Positions 8,510 to 17,544 of a stretch of DNA of 64,000 nt are shown in pieces. Origin of the DNA: DASTFP01 sp963744345 (GTDB taxonomy: Bacteria > Verrucomicrobiota > Verrucomicrobiia > Chthoniobacterales > Terrimicrobiaceae); the NCBI GenBank assembly GCA_963744345.1, contig CAVUTD010000019.1:124001-188000 (forward strand), given 5' to 3'. Within the stretch, counting starts at the first letter, position 1. Each line of letters starts with the position of its first letter. The notes beneath the pieces were generated by a model. It made no database searches. It was given only the letters and a program-made list of their open reading frames with translations, and was not told where the DNA came from. The translations under genes and the position numbers were made by a program.

Positions 8510-8860
8510 ATGAAGGTTGAGCGGACGAAATATATCATCTGGGCTGCAGACATGACGCGGGCGGTGAGTTTTTATCGGAGAACATTCCAAGCCAGGGTTG
8601 TCCGCGAGAGCGATGTCCTCAGTGAGGTGGAGATCGCCGGAGCGGTGATTGGGATCCACAGCGGAGGCGAGGGGACACGCACCTGGACCGGGCTTAGCTT
8701 CCAAGTGGCCGACGTCCTTGAGGGTGCGCGCGAAGTTACCGCGGGCGGAGGTCAACTGCTGCGAGAGCCAATGTCGGACCGACCTGACGAAGCTCCGCAT
8801 CTCGCAATGTGCGCGGATCCGGAGGGCAACGAATTCATGCTCTCCCGGAAAAGGAGCTGA
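8510..8860 (+). CDS. Glyoxalase/bleomycin-resistance fold (VOC) protein
   Basis: A 116-residue protein from the ATG at 8510 (MKVERTKYIIWAADMTRAVS, then FYRRTF); an in-frame upstream start at 8447 would add residues that do not fit the family. The pattern of an N-terminal strand, FYRRTFQARVV, and the C-terminal HLAMCADPEGNEFMLSRK is typical of single VOC domains, which dimerise and bind a metal or ligand. The substrate cannot be predicted. It is the only plus-strand gene in the first 30 kb, lying between clpB and the ACT gene. Confidence 0.75.
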   Translation: MKVERTKYIIWAADMTRAVSFYRRTFQARVVRESDVLSEVEIAGAVIGIHSGGEGTRTWTGLSFQVADVLEGAREVTAGGGQLLREPMSDRPDEAPHLAMCADPEGNEFMLSRKRS

Positions 8861-8894
8861 ACCGTTTACTCTAGCTTCGCGAAAGAGGCGTCCT

Positions 8895-9347
8895 TCAGCG
8901 CTTGGCTTTTGTGGATTTCCCGCTCGCCAAAGGCTTTAAAACTTTCGCAGCTTTTGTCGCGTCTGCAGCGCTATCGAAACCGAAGTAGGCCACGAACTTT
9001 CTTCCAATTACCGCGGCGGAAACGCCGCGAAGATTAATTCCGGCCTCGGCGATGGCGGTCGCCATTCGACCTCCCAGGCCCGGCGCGTCGTCTCCCTCGA
9101 CCTTAAGCGTTCCGAGGTTCTTAGCAGGCGATAGAGAAGATGATTGCGCGGCCTTTCTTGCGGCGGGACCCTTTATTGGCGTTATGAACACATCCCCTGT
9201 GCCTCCCTTAGCAGGGTCGCGCCGCGCGATGACGCAATCGAGGCTCGCACTGGCGTTTCCCAAGGCTGTAAGCACGTTGGCCAAGCCGCCGGGTTTGTCC
9301 TCGATTTTACAACTCCAAATATCGACTTTTGTTACGGTGAAGCTCAT
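8895..9347 (-). CDS. ACT-domain protein (tandem ACT)
   Basis: A 150-residue protein with two ACT-like repeats: residues 5-60 (IWSCKIEDKPGGLANVLTAL, then GNASASLDCVIARR) and 78-140 (TLKVEGDDAPGLGGRMATAI, then AEAGINLRGVSAAVIG). ACT domains bind amino acids or other small ligands and usually regulate enzymes or act alone. No catalytic domain is attached. It lies 28 bases from the plus-strand glyoxalase gene (convergent) and is 135 bases downstream of ftsZ, so read-through from the dcw cluster is possible. Function unknown. Confidence 0.75.
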   Translation of the reverse strand: MSFTVTKVDIWSCKIEDKPGGLANVLTALGNASASLDCVIARRDPAKGGTGDVFITPIKGPAARKAAQSSSLSPAKNLGTLKVEGDDAPGLGGRMATAIAEAGINLRGVSAAVIGRKFVAYFGFDSAADATKAAKVLKPLASGKSTKAKR

Positions 9348-9482
9348 AGGGGGTGATCTCCTTTGAGCTTAATCTTAGAAAAATTTGTTAATTGGGCAAG
9401 TCAATTCGAAGCGAAAGAATCAACTTAGAAAGCCAATTAGCAGTTGTGTTGGAAATTCGCGACGTTTGCGCAAAGCCAAGCC

Positions 9483-10784
9483 TCAGTCTGGCTTTCGAAC
9501 CCTTAGGAAAGTGGGTACATCGAGGTCCTCTCCTTCAACGATGGTCGGCTCGCTCTTATCGAACCGGCCGCGCGTGGTGGATTCAAATTGCAGGGTCTCC
9601 TGTTTGGCTTTCGCTTTTGCCGCTGACTTGGCGTTGGCAGACTCCGCCGTGTCGTTGGTGAAGGCGGCCTCGGCGGGTTCAGGCGTTTCGCCGCCGATTG
9701 GCGCAGCCTCCGGTTCTTTCTGTGGCGCGGGCTCTGCTGAGGGGGCGGGCGCGGCGTTGGAAACGAGTGCCATTGCTCGGTCTCGCGCGGAAACTGGTGC
9801 GGGTTCTTCCGACAGCACTTTGGAATAATTCCCAAAGAGCGTGACAATCAGGGGTGCCGCGGGATCACTGACAGCGGTAACTCCCAGGAATAATCTGGCA
9901 TCGTCTGCCGTGTGCCGCCTTACCTCTCGCATTACGGCGGCAACTTCCGAAAACGAGAGGGACGCTGGTCCGACAAGGTTCGCGATGACGGCATGACATT
10001 CGCTGATGAGCCGTCCCCGGTCGAGAAGGGGACTTTTCAAGGCGCGCTCAAGAGCCTCGTGGGCGCGATTATCACCGGTAGCCTCGCCGCGTCCGAATAG
10101 TCCGGCCGGGGCGCCGCCGCCCACGGCGGTCAGAAGGTCGGCGAGGCCTATGGGCATCGGGCTGCCTCCCTGGAGAATCGCAATAAGCGAGCCGATGCAT
10201 GCCGAGAGCATGTCATTGGAGGCGGCAAAGGTTTCCTCGATCCCCATCTTTGGCGAGGAGAGCTCTGCCATCCGGTCGTTCTCAAAATGAATAAGTGCGT
10301 TGGAATGTTTGGAGAGAAGAGCGAGCGCCTCCGCAGCTTGCTTCGAGCGGCGTCGGCCCTCGAAGCTGAATGGTGAAGTGACTATTGAGAAGACCACTGC
10401 CCCTGATCCTCGGGCGACCTCGGCAAGTATCGGCAAAACTCCGGAGGCGGTCCCACCGCCAAGCCCTGCGCATAAGAAAACAATATTGGCGCTCTCGACC
10501 GCGGATCGAATCTCCTCTCGGGATTCCTGGGCTGCCTCATAGCCAATCTCCGGGTCTCCGCCGGCGCCCAAACCGTGTGTGGTATTCTGGCCTAGGGCGA
10601 TCTTCTTAGACGAGATCGACGATTGCAGAGACTGGGTATCGGTGTTCATAACGAGCACGTCGCCATGGCCGTTCATCTGTAAGCGATCCGCAAGATGTAC
10701 TCCGGCGTTTCCCAAACCGATAATGCGGACACTTGGCGGCCCGGCACTCTCAGAAAATGTATCTGACCTTGGATAAGCAATCAT
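9483..10784 (-). CDS. ftsZ: Divergent cell-division protein FtsZ
   Basis: A 433-residue FtsZ. The N-terminal GTPase domain (about 18-210) has NTDTQSL, GLGAGGDPEIG and a G-box reading GGGTASG (109-115) in place of the usual GGGTGTG. The T7 synergy loop reads PIGLAD (211-216): the Asn and first Asp found in NVDFAD are Pro and Gly, and only the last Asp remains. A Pro/Ala/Glu-rich linker (about 325-415) leads to a well-conserved C-terminal peptide DLDVPTFLR that normally binds FtsA. It lies downstream of ftsA with a 238-base gap. Ring formation is likely from context, but GTP hydrolysis may be altered. Confidence 0.9.
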   Translation of the reverse strand: MIAYPRSDTFSESAGPPSVRIIGLGNAGVHLADRLQMNGHGDVLVMNTDTQSLQSSISSKKIALGQNTTHGLGAGGDPEIGYEAAQESREEIRSAVESANIVFLCAGLGGGTASGVLPILAEVARGSGAVVFSIVTSPFSFEGRRRSKQAAEALALLSKHSNALIHFENDRMAELSSPKMGIEETFAASNDMLSACIGSLIAILQGGSPMPIGLADLLTAVGGGAPAGLFGRGEATGDNRAHEALERALKSPLLDRGRLISECHAVIANLVGPASLSFSEVAAVMREVRRHTADDARLFLGVTAVSDPAAPLIVTLFGNYSKVLSEEPAPVSARDRAMALVSNAAPAPSAEPAPQKEPEAAPIGGETPEPAEAAFTNDTAESANAKSAAKAKAKQETLQFESTTRGRFDKSEPTIVEGEDLDVPTFLRVRKPD

Positions 10785-11022
10785 GACTCTGGCAGTTTGT
10801 CGGCTTTCAAAAGAAGGTTTTGTTGAGGTTCGAAATCCTTGGAGACAAGCGGTGCGGCTGACCCGCTCGCCCGCAACGGAAACTAGCGCCGCGGGCGGTG
10901 ATAAAGACAGCGGTTCGCTCCCCGGATAAAGCCGAGCTTAAGCAAGCTGTCTGGAAGGGCGAGTTCATTCCAAGATCTCGATTTTGGAAAGATGTAATTC
11001 TTAACCAAAGCGCCACCGGCTG

Positions 11023-12243
11023 CTAGCCTCTTTTCCGAAAAATACCGCCGATTTTTTCCAGGACGGAGCCGATGAGTCCGGGTCTCTCCACTTCGGCGCG
11101 CAGCGCCTGGGCGAATTTAATGAGGCCAATCGCCGTGGAGTATTGCGGGTTATTCAAGACCGACTTGGGACCGGAGACGCCGGTGTCGCGTGCCAGGTGG
11201 ACGGGGAGTTCGAAGATGGACTCGGCGACTTCTTTGATTCCCTTCATCAAGCTGCAGCCACCGGTGAGGATCACGCCGGCGCCTAGCATCGGGAGGGAGG
11301 CTTCAGGTTCGACCTGTTTCTTCACCAATCCAAGAATTTCGCGGATGCGGGAGTTGATGATGCCGTTGAGGATTTCGCGCTCGATCTCTTTTCCGGCGAA
11401 ACCCGCATCGTTCTTGAGAACGATTTTCTCACCGGCCGTGGCCGCCCCAAGCTTCGCCGACCCTTCTTCGATCTTCAGCTTTTCAGCGCGAGTGAGAGGG
11501 ATCCGCAGCCCAAGTGAGATATCATTGCTCATATGATCGCCGCCAACGGCGAGGACGCCGCTGTGCCTGACGACACCATTTTCGTAGACGATATAATCGG
11601 TGACTCCGCCGCCGATATCGATGACCACCGCGCCGAGTTCCTTTTGGTGTTCATCGAGCACCGCCTGCGCAGATGCCAGAGAGTTGACGACGATCTCATC
11701 AATCTCCACACCACTCTCGCGAATGCAGCGCAGGGTATTCTGCATGCGGGTACGCACGCCATGGACGATGTGAAAGTCAGCCTCGAGCTTCCGTCCGACC
11801 ATGCCGATCGGGTTGAGAACGCCTTGCTGACCGTCCACGTAATAATGCTGAATGATGGAATGCAGAAAGTGATTCTCAGTCGGGATGTTGACCTCGCGTG
11901 CCTTCACGGCCACCTCTTGGACGTCAGTGTCGTCAATCTCGTAGCGATCGGAGGGAATCAGAATGGCGCCCCGACTGTTGAAGCTTCGGATGTGGCTTCC
12001 GGTCGTAGCGACGAAGACACTGCCAATTTCGGCATCGCTGTTCGTCTCGGCGTCCGCCAGCGCATCATGCACGCACTCGGTGGCGATAGCCAGGTCGACA
12101 ATTTCACCTTTGCGCACGCCGCGAGAGGGAGCGAGTCCCACGCCGAGAATACGAAGGGTGCCCTCGCGCCCGATCTCCCCCACCACCGCACATACCTTCG
12201 AGGTGCCCACCTCAACTCCTACGAGAATGTCTGGACGGGCCAT
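11023..12243 (-). CDS. ftsA: Cell division protein FtsA
   Basis: A 406-residue actin-like FtsA. Phosphate-binding motifs are visible near the N-terminus (VGVEVGTSKVCAVVGEI) and in the middle (GAVVIDIGGGVTDYIVYENG), with the inserted 1C (SHS2) domain between and the late VILTGGCSLMKGI motif. The C-terminus ends in GSVLEKIGGIFRKRG, consistent with an amphipathic membrane-targeting helix. FtsA tethers FtsZ filaments to the membrane and recruits later divisome proteins. It overlaps the end of ftsQ by 1 base. Confidence 0.96.
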   Translation of the reverse strand: MARPDILVGVEVGTSKVCAVVGEIGREGTLRILGVGLAPSRGVRKGEIVDLAIATECVHDALADAETNSDAEIGSVFVATTGSHIRSFNSRGAILIPSDRYEIDDTDVQEVAVKAREVNIPTENHFLHSIIQHYYVDGQQGVLNPIGMVGRKLEADFHIVHGVRTRMQNTLRCIRESGVEIDEIVVNSLASAQAVLDEHQKELGAVVIDIGGGVTDYIVYENGVVRHSGVLAVGGDHMSNDISLGLRIPLTRAEKLKIEEGSAKLGAATAGEKIVLKNDAGFAGKEIEREILNGIINSRIREILGLVKKQVEPEASLPMLGAGVILTGGCSLMKGIKEVAESIFELPVHLARDTGVSGPKSVLNNPQYSTAIGLIKFAQALRAEVERPGLIGSVLEKIGGIFRKRG

Positions 12244-13211
12244 TAGTTTCTCCGTGTTTTTGGTGCTGGCTGCTGAGGGACGGGCGCGGCAGGAGCAACC
12301 GGAATCTCCGGCGGCGGCGTCGCGGAAGCCACGAAAGTCACCGGTGTGTTTCGTTTGACCATCAGGTTGACCGTCTCAAGCGCACGGCCTGACTCGTCGC
12401 AGTGAGTCAGAAGCTGTTGCAGACGGGCAAGCTGCTCTTCGAAATCCGATGTGCCGAAAAGGATGCGAGCGTTGGTGTCGTTCACGACTTCAAGGCGATA
12501 GCCTCGCGACACGTCAATGGTGCGAATGTGAAGCAGCGACTCCGGGTGACGGGAAAGGGTTTCAAGCAGCTGCAAGGCGAGGCGAAGGTCGTCAGTTGGT
12601 GTCGGTTCGCCATTGCGCACATTGTCGCCCTTCAGCCCGTAGATAACGGGCAGGTGATAGTATTCAGGGACAATTCGGTGCGGACGTAGGAGGAAACCAC
12701 TGGCGTCGACCAGGAGGGACTTTTCGGACGCGGAAGGATCTCCTTTTTCGCCTTCGGCAGCGACCCATGCGACGGGTCGACGGGCGCTGATGCTAATATC
12801 AATCTGATCAGGAAGGCTTCGTTCTATGCGGACGTTTTCAATCTGCGGAATGGCGCGTAAGGCGGCCTCCACCTTCGCCAGATCGACCGAGAATATATTG
12901 ACGCCCTCGCGCAGACCTGTCGCGGCCAAGGCTTCCTCACGCGTGAGGATTTCGTCCAGATCGAAGGAGATGCGGCGCAAAGTGTACTCGCTGTTCTTGA
13001 AGAAAAACTTGTCCAGGGAAGTCCGCAATCCGAAGAAGGCGCCCGTACCGATAGCGGCGACAAGGAGGACACTGGAGATCCAGCGCACGATCGTTTGTCG
13101 TCGTCTTCGCCGGCTCGTGGCGGTGCGCATGCGCACATCAAGCAGATGAGCACGCGTGAGGGTATTGCGCAGCCTGCGGTTGACCTTGTGGGGTGAACCT
13201 TGATTGGTCAT
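12243..13211 (-). CDS. ftsQ: Cell division protein FtsQ
   Basis: A 322-residue bitopic membrane protein. A basic cytoplasmic tail (about 1-45, with RRRRRQ) precedes one membrane segment (WISSVLLVAAIGTGAFFGL) and then a POTRA domain (ISFDLDEILTREEALAATGL, VDLAKVEAALRAIPQIENV) and the FtsQ domain. The last 45 or so residues are Pro/Ala-rich. FtsQ links FtsL to the rest of the divisome. It sits 1 base after ddl and overlaps ftsA by 1 base, the classical ddl-ftsQ-ftsA-ftsZ order. Confidence 0.93.
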   Translation of the reverse strand: MTNQGSPHKVNRRLRNTLTRAHLLDVRMRTATSRRRRRQTIVRWISSVLLVAAIGTGAFFGLRTSLDKFFFKNSEYTLRRISFDLDEILTREEALAATGLREGVNIFSVDLAKVEAALRAIPQIENVRIERSLPDQIDISISARRPVAWVAAEGEKGDPSASEKSLLVDASGFLLRPHRIVPEYYHLPVIYGLKGDNVRNGEPTPTDDLRLALQLLETLSRHPESLLHIRTIDVSRGYRLEVVNDTNARILFGTSDFEEQLARLQQLLTHCDESGRALETVNLMVKRNTPVTFVASATPPPEIPVAPAAPVPQQPAPKTRRN

Positions 13212-14150
13212 CTAGTTCCGGGAGAGTTGAAGGGACAGTGAACAGTTCGGATAGCGTTGAAGAGAGAGCGAAGCAATTTGCTCGCAGAGAGAAGGAAAGT
13301 CGAGTCCAACGATCGCGGCGGCCTTGGGAAGGAGGCTGGTTTCGGTCATGCCGGGAATGGTGTTAATTTCCAGGACGTTCAGTCGCCCGTCAGCGGCGAG
13401 AAGCACATCGACGCGGCAATAAACTTCGAGCCCAAGGGCCCGCTTGGCTGACAGGGCAGCCTGTTGGACCGCCTCAGTCGCTTCAGCGCCAATATCGGCC
13501 GGAACAAAGTATTGCGATGCGCCCTTGGTATACTTGTGCTGGTAATCGTAAAATCCCTCGCGGGGAACGATTTCGACTACGGGCAGGGCCTCGTCGCCGA
13601 GAATGCCAATGGTTAATTCACGTCCGGCAAAATATTCCTCGACGAGCACCTCTTTGCCAAAGCGAAAACAGTCCTCCAAGGCCGCGGGAAGGCTCGCGGC
13701 GTCTTTAATGATATGCACGCCAACACTGGACCCCTGGCGCGGTGCCTTGACGACGAATGGTGGATCGAGACGAGGACCTTCACCGTCACTGATAACATGC
13801 CAGCGGCCCGTGGGAACGCCGTGCTCGTCGAATTGTGTTTTGCTGAGAATTTTGTCGAAGGCAAGACGGCTCCCTTTGACTCCCTCTCCGGTATACGGCA
13901 CGTTGCGGTGCTCGAGAATCTGCTGGATTTGGCCGTCCTCGCCGAAGGTCCCATGAATCATGTTATAGGCAAGTTCGACGCCGGCAGGCAGCGAAAAGGT
14001 GGGAGCCCTCACGTCGACCTCTCGGACAACGGCGCCCAATGACTGCAAGGCGCGAGCTACGGCCGCGCCTGAGCGCAGGGATACTTCGCGTTCTGAGCCG
14101 GGTCCGCCCAGCAGTACCGCGACTCTCTCTCCTTTAAGAATTCCAGTCAT
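13212..14150 (-). CDS. ddl: D-alanine--D-alanine ligase
   Basis: A 312-residue ATP-grasp ligase that joins two D-Ala for the peptidoglycan stem. The N-terminal VAVLLGGPGSEREVSLRSG, the PFVVKAPRQGSSVGVHIIKD ATP-binding region and the C-terminal VLEINTIPGMTETSLLPKAA are diagnostic. Length is normal. Its ATG overlaps the end of murC-murB by 4 bases and ftsQ follows immediately, so it is in the core of the dcw operon. Confidence 0.96.
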   Translation of the reverse strand: MTGILKGERVAVLLGGPGSEREVSLRSGAAVARALQSLGAVVREVDVRAPTFSLPAGVELAYNMIHGTFGEDGQIQQILEHRNVPYTGEGVKGSRLAFDKILSKTQFDEHGVPTGRWHVISDGEGPRLDPPFVVKAPRQGSSVGVHIIKDAASLPAALEDCFRFGKEVLVEEYFAGRELTIGILGDEALPVVEIVPREGFYDYQHKYTKGASQYFVPADIGAEATEAVQQAALSAKRALGLEVYCRVDVLLAADGRLNVLEINTIPGMTETSLLPKAAAIVGLDFPSLCEQIASLSLQRYPNCSLSLQLSRN

Positions 14151-16438
14151 GCGTCCACTCCAACGATCTGCACTTCGGTTTCGAGATTGATTCCGCGCTC
14201 GCGCGCGGCGGCGGCCTTGATCTCCTCGATGAGGGTGAGAACCTCCTCCGCCGTGGCCCCCCCGTCATTGACGATGAAGTTGCCATGCACTTCGGAAACG
14301 CGCGCTCTTCCCACCGTGAAGTTCTTGAAGCCGAGCTCCTGGATCAATCGCCCTGCCGGAGTTTGGGCCGGATTTTTGAAAATGCAACCCGCGCTTGCAC
14401 CAATTGGTTGGGTTTCGCGGCGCTTGCGTTGCGAATCGGCGATTCTCGCGTCGATTTCCCTGCTATTTGTCAAGGCACCGCGCAGAGTGGCGGCGAGAGC
14501 ATAGTTTTGGTGAAGCGTGGGGACATCTCGATAGCGAATCCTCATCTCCGCAGGAGGGCGGGTAAAGATATTGCCGTCCTGGTCACAGTATCGAACGCTT
14601 AGAACCTGGTCGAAGGTCTCCGCACCCATGGCGCCGGCATTCATGCGGAGACTGCCACCGAGATTGCCCGGGATGCCCTCCATCCATTCGAAGCCGCCGA
14701 TACCTGCCTTGCGCGCGGCGGCAGTGAGCTGTTTAAGCTTTAGGCCAACGCCGGCGGTTATTTCGTTGGCATTGACGATGCAGCGGGTGAACTCGCCTTT
14801 ACAAAGGTGGGCCACCACACCGGGCACGCCTCCGTCGCGCACCAGGAGATTTGAACCGCGCCCCATCACCATGAACGGGATGTCTTCGTCAAAACAAAGT
14901 CGCACCAGATCGGCGAAGCCCTCTTCAGTCTCGGGCTCTGCCCAGAATTGCGCCGGTCCGCCGACGCGCATGGTCGTATGGCGGGAGAGCGGCTCGTAGA
15001 GCCGAATCGTGCCGGGACCCATCGTGGCGATGAGTCGGTCGCGAGTGGTCAGATCGCTCGCCAGCCGTGCCGCTGCCTCATGAATGTTGCCGGCGCCAAG
15101 ACTCAGCAGGAGATCGCCATTCTCGATTTCGACACCAGCGTTTTGATGAATGCGCTTGATGCTCGGTTGAAACTCAACATGGGGATGTCCATGCGCACGC
15201 AAAGCGTCGACGACCATCTGGCCGGACACTCCGGGGATCGGCGCTTCATTGGCTGGATAAACGTCGGCGACGAACACGATATCAGCCTGGTCGAAGGCGC
15301 GGCCGAATTCTTCCTTAAAGGCGAGGGTGCGGGAATAACGGTGTGGTTGAAACATCACCAGGACACGGTGCCACCCGCCGGTGCGAGCGGTGGCAATCGT
15401 GGCGGAGATCTCGCTGGGATGGTGTCCGTAATCGTCTACGATGAGGTTGCGGGGAGTTTCGTAGCATATTTCAAAGCGGCGCCTTGCGCCGCGAAAGTGT
15501 TCCAGGGCAGCGGCGATTTTGTCAAAGGGAAGCCCGATTTCGCAAGCGAGGGCGATCACAGCGAGTGCATTTACCGCATTGTGCACGCCCGGAATGTTCA
15601 GCCGGGCTGCTCCGAGCAATTCGCCTCGCCTCAGAACCTTGAAATGGGAGCGGAAGTTTTCCGCGGCGATATCGACGATGCGATAATGGTTTGCTTCCTG
15701 TTGCCCGTAGCTGATCGCACCCGGGCGGTAGGAGCAGACGCGTTCTGCCCCGGGATCATCTCCGCAGTAGACGATCTTTTCCCGCGTCTGGGTGACGAGC
15801 TTGGCATAGACGGCGTCGATTGCGGCGAGATCCTTATAAAAGTCGAGATGCTCCGGCTCGATGTTGAGGACGATCGCGTGTTCGGGGTGATAGTTAATAA
15901 GTGTGCCGTCACTTTCGTCGCCTTCCGCGACAAAATACTCACCTTCGCTGTCCCAACGCGCGTTTGTTCCGAGGATGGGGATTTCGGCTCCCACGTAATG
16001 AGAGGGTTTGAGTCCGCAGCTTCTGAGCACATGAGCGGCCATGGAGGACGTCGTCGTCTTTCCGTGCATGCCACAGATCACAATGCCTTTCTTGCAGTTC
16101 ATGATGGCCGCGAGCGCATCCGCGCGGCGCACCATGGGCAAATTAAGCGCGCGAGCTTCGTTGTAGGCCACGTTGCCCGCCTTGATAGCCGATGAGTACA
16201 CGATCAACTCAGCCTCCCGCACCTCCTCGGGTTGATGAGGAATTCGGAAGGAGAGGCCTTTTTTTTTCAAGCGCTCCACTTCCACCGTATTGACCTTGTC
16301 AGAACCGCTCACCCGATGACCAAGCGCAAGAAGAAGCGCGGCGATGCCGCTCATGCCGGAACCTGCCACGCCGATCAAATGCACGCGGCGCGAGGGGCCA
16401 GTGAAAAAGTCCGTCAACGCCGCCAGATTCATGGGCAC
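14147..16438 (-). CDS. murC-murB: Bifunctional MurC-MurB fusion
   Basis: A 763-residue fusion. Residues 1 to about 460 are UDP-N-acetylmuramate--L-alanine ligase (HLIGVAGSGMSGIAALLLAL, GMHGKTTTSSMAAHVL, VDDYGHHPSEISATI). From about 470 to the end is UDP-N-acetylenolpyruvoylglucosamine reductase (HTTMRVGGPAQFWAEPE, MGRGSNLLVRDGG, MNAGAMGAETFDQV). In the MurB active site the usual catalytic Ser of AGSxFKNP is Cys (SAGCIFKNP), a substitution compatible with proton donation. The two enzymes act consecutively: MurB makes UDP-MurNAc and MurC adds L-Ala. It starts 5 bases after murG. Confidence 0.95.
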   Translation of the reverse strand: MPMNLAALTDFFTGPSRRVHLIGVAGSGMSGIAALLLALGHRVSGSDKVNTVEVERLKKKGLSFRIPHQPEEVREAELIVYSSAIKAGNVAYNEARALNLPMVRRADALAAIMNCKKGIVICGMHGKTTTSSMAAHVLRSCGLKPSHYVGAEIPILGTNARWDSEGEYFVAEGDESDGTLINYHPEHAIVLNIEPEHLDFYKDLAAIDAVYAKLVTQTREKIVYCGDDPGAERVCSYRPGAISYGQQEANHYRIVDIAAENFRSHFKVLRRGELLGAARLNIPGVHNAVNALAVIALACEIGLPFDKIAAALEHFRGARRRFEICYETPRNLIVDDYGHHPSEISATIATARTGGWHRVLVMFQPHRYSRTLAFKEEFGRAFDQADIVFVADVYPANEAPIPGVSGQMVVDALRAHGHPHVEFQPSIKRIHQNAGVEIENGDLLLSLGAGNIHEAAARLASDLTTRDRLIATMGPGTIRLYEPLSRHTTMRVGGPAQFWAEPETEEGFADLVRLCFDEDIPFMVMGRGSNLLVRDGGVPGVVAHLCKGEFTRCIVNANEITAGVGLKLKQLTAAARKAGIGGFEWMEGIPGNLGGSLRMNAGAMGAETFDQVLSVRYCDQDGNIFTRPPAEMRIRYRDVPTLHQNYALAATLRGALTNSREIDARIADSQRKRRETQPIGASAGCIFKNPAQTPAGRLIQELGFKNFTVGRARVSEVHGNFIVNDGGATAEEVLTLIEEIKAAAARERGINLETEVQIVGVDA

Positions 16439-16443
16439 GAAGC

Positions 16444-17544
16444 TTAAGATTTTTTCGCGGCGCGTTCTATCTCGTCGGCAACATTGTCGGCGGCATGAGG
16501 CGGGAGAATTACGCGTGCGGCGGCAGACATTTTTTCGCGCCGTTGATCATCACTCAGCAGATTCAAGATGAGGGTGGAAAATGCCTCCGGAGTAGCTTGG
16601 CGTTCCTGTTGCAATTCGGCGGCTGCCGCGTCGTTGAAAATCTTGGCGTTGAAGGTTTGGTGATCATCCGTGGCATAGGGATAAGGAACCAGGATGGAGG
16701 CCAGCCCGAAATGCGAAATTTCGCTCAGGCTGGCGGCGCCGGCGCGAGACACCACGAGGTCTGCGGCGGAGTATGCGTCCTCCATGCGATGGTGAAATGC
16801 TGCGACATAATTGGGGATGTTTTCGCGCTGGTAATTAGCGGCGGCCAGACGATCGTCTCGATCTCCGGTGAGATGAATAATTTGCAGCGGGTGATTCTTC
16901 AGGAGGGGAGCGCATCGAAAGAGCATCTGATTGATGCCGGAAGCTCCCTGGCTTCCGCCCATGATCAGCAGGGTGCGCCGGCCCTCATCGAGGTGAAAGG
17001 TGGCGAGCGCCGTTTTTCGCTCAAGAGGCGAGCCCAGCGTGCGTCGCACAGGTGTGCCCGTAACGACACAGTCTCTATTCGGAAAATGAGCAGCGCACGC
17101 TGCGAAGGCCAGAAGCACTCGGGTCGCAAAGCGCGCGGTAAGCTTATTGGCTCTCCCAGGTATGGCGTTAGCTTCGTGGATCAAAGTTGCCAGCTTGTGC
17201 TGGCGACCGGCCAAGATTGGCGCCGTCGAGGTGAAACCGCCCATGCCGAGGACAACTGAAGGACGAAATTTCCGATAGGTGCTCTTGCAATAGCTGAAGC
17301 CTTCCCAAGATCGGCGAAGAAAACGCACGAAAGCTGGAGAAAGCACGGAGGGCATTCCGATGGAAGGAACTTTCTCGGCTCGAAAATCGGGGTGTGTTTT
17401 CAGGGCGAGGGCATCGATCTCCTTTTCCGAGACGATCAGCAGCACCTCATGTCCACGTTCCTTCAGGGTCTCCGCGACGGCCAGGCCAGGAAAGAGATGC
17501 CCGCCTGTCCCCCCGCATGCGATGACCACACGAAGCGGATTCAT
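16444..17544 (-). CDS. murG: Lipid II synthase MurG
   Basis: A 366-residue GT28 glycosyltransferase. It adds GlcNAc to lipid I on the inner face of the membrane to give lipid II. The N-terminal VVIACGGTGGHLFPGLAVAE and VVLGMGGFTSTAPILAG, and the C-terminal LLIMGGSQGASGINQ and VVSRAGAASLSEISHFGLAS are the family signatures. Length is standard. The start overlaps the ftsW stop by 4 bases, so the flippase-like protein and MurG are likely co-translated. Confidence 0.96.
   Translation of the reverse strand: MNPLRVVIACGGTGGHLFPGLAVAETLKERGHEVLLIVSEKEIDALALKTHPDFRAEKVPSIGMPSVLSPAFVRFLRRSWEGFSYCKSTYRKFRPSVVLGMGGFTSTAPILAGRQHKLATLIHEANAIPGRANKLTARFATRVLLAFAACAAHFPNRDCVVTGTPVRRTLGSPLERKTALATFHLDEGRRTLLIMGGSQGASGINQMLFRCAPLLKNHPLQIIHLTGDRDDRLAAANYQRENIPNYVAAFHHRMEDAYSAADLVVSRAGAASLSEISHFGLASILVPYPYATDDHQTFNAKIFNDAAAAELQQERQATPEAFSTLILNLLSDDQRREKMSAAARVILPPHAADNVADEIERAAKKS

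Noticed and set aside
10785..11022. Possible extra small gene between ftsZ and ftsA
   Set aside because: The only open frame (69 codons) has no coding character; the gap more likely holds an ftsZ promoter.
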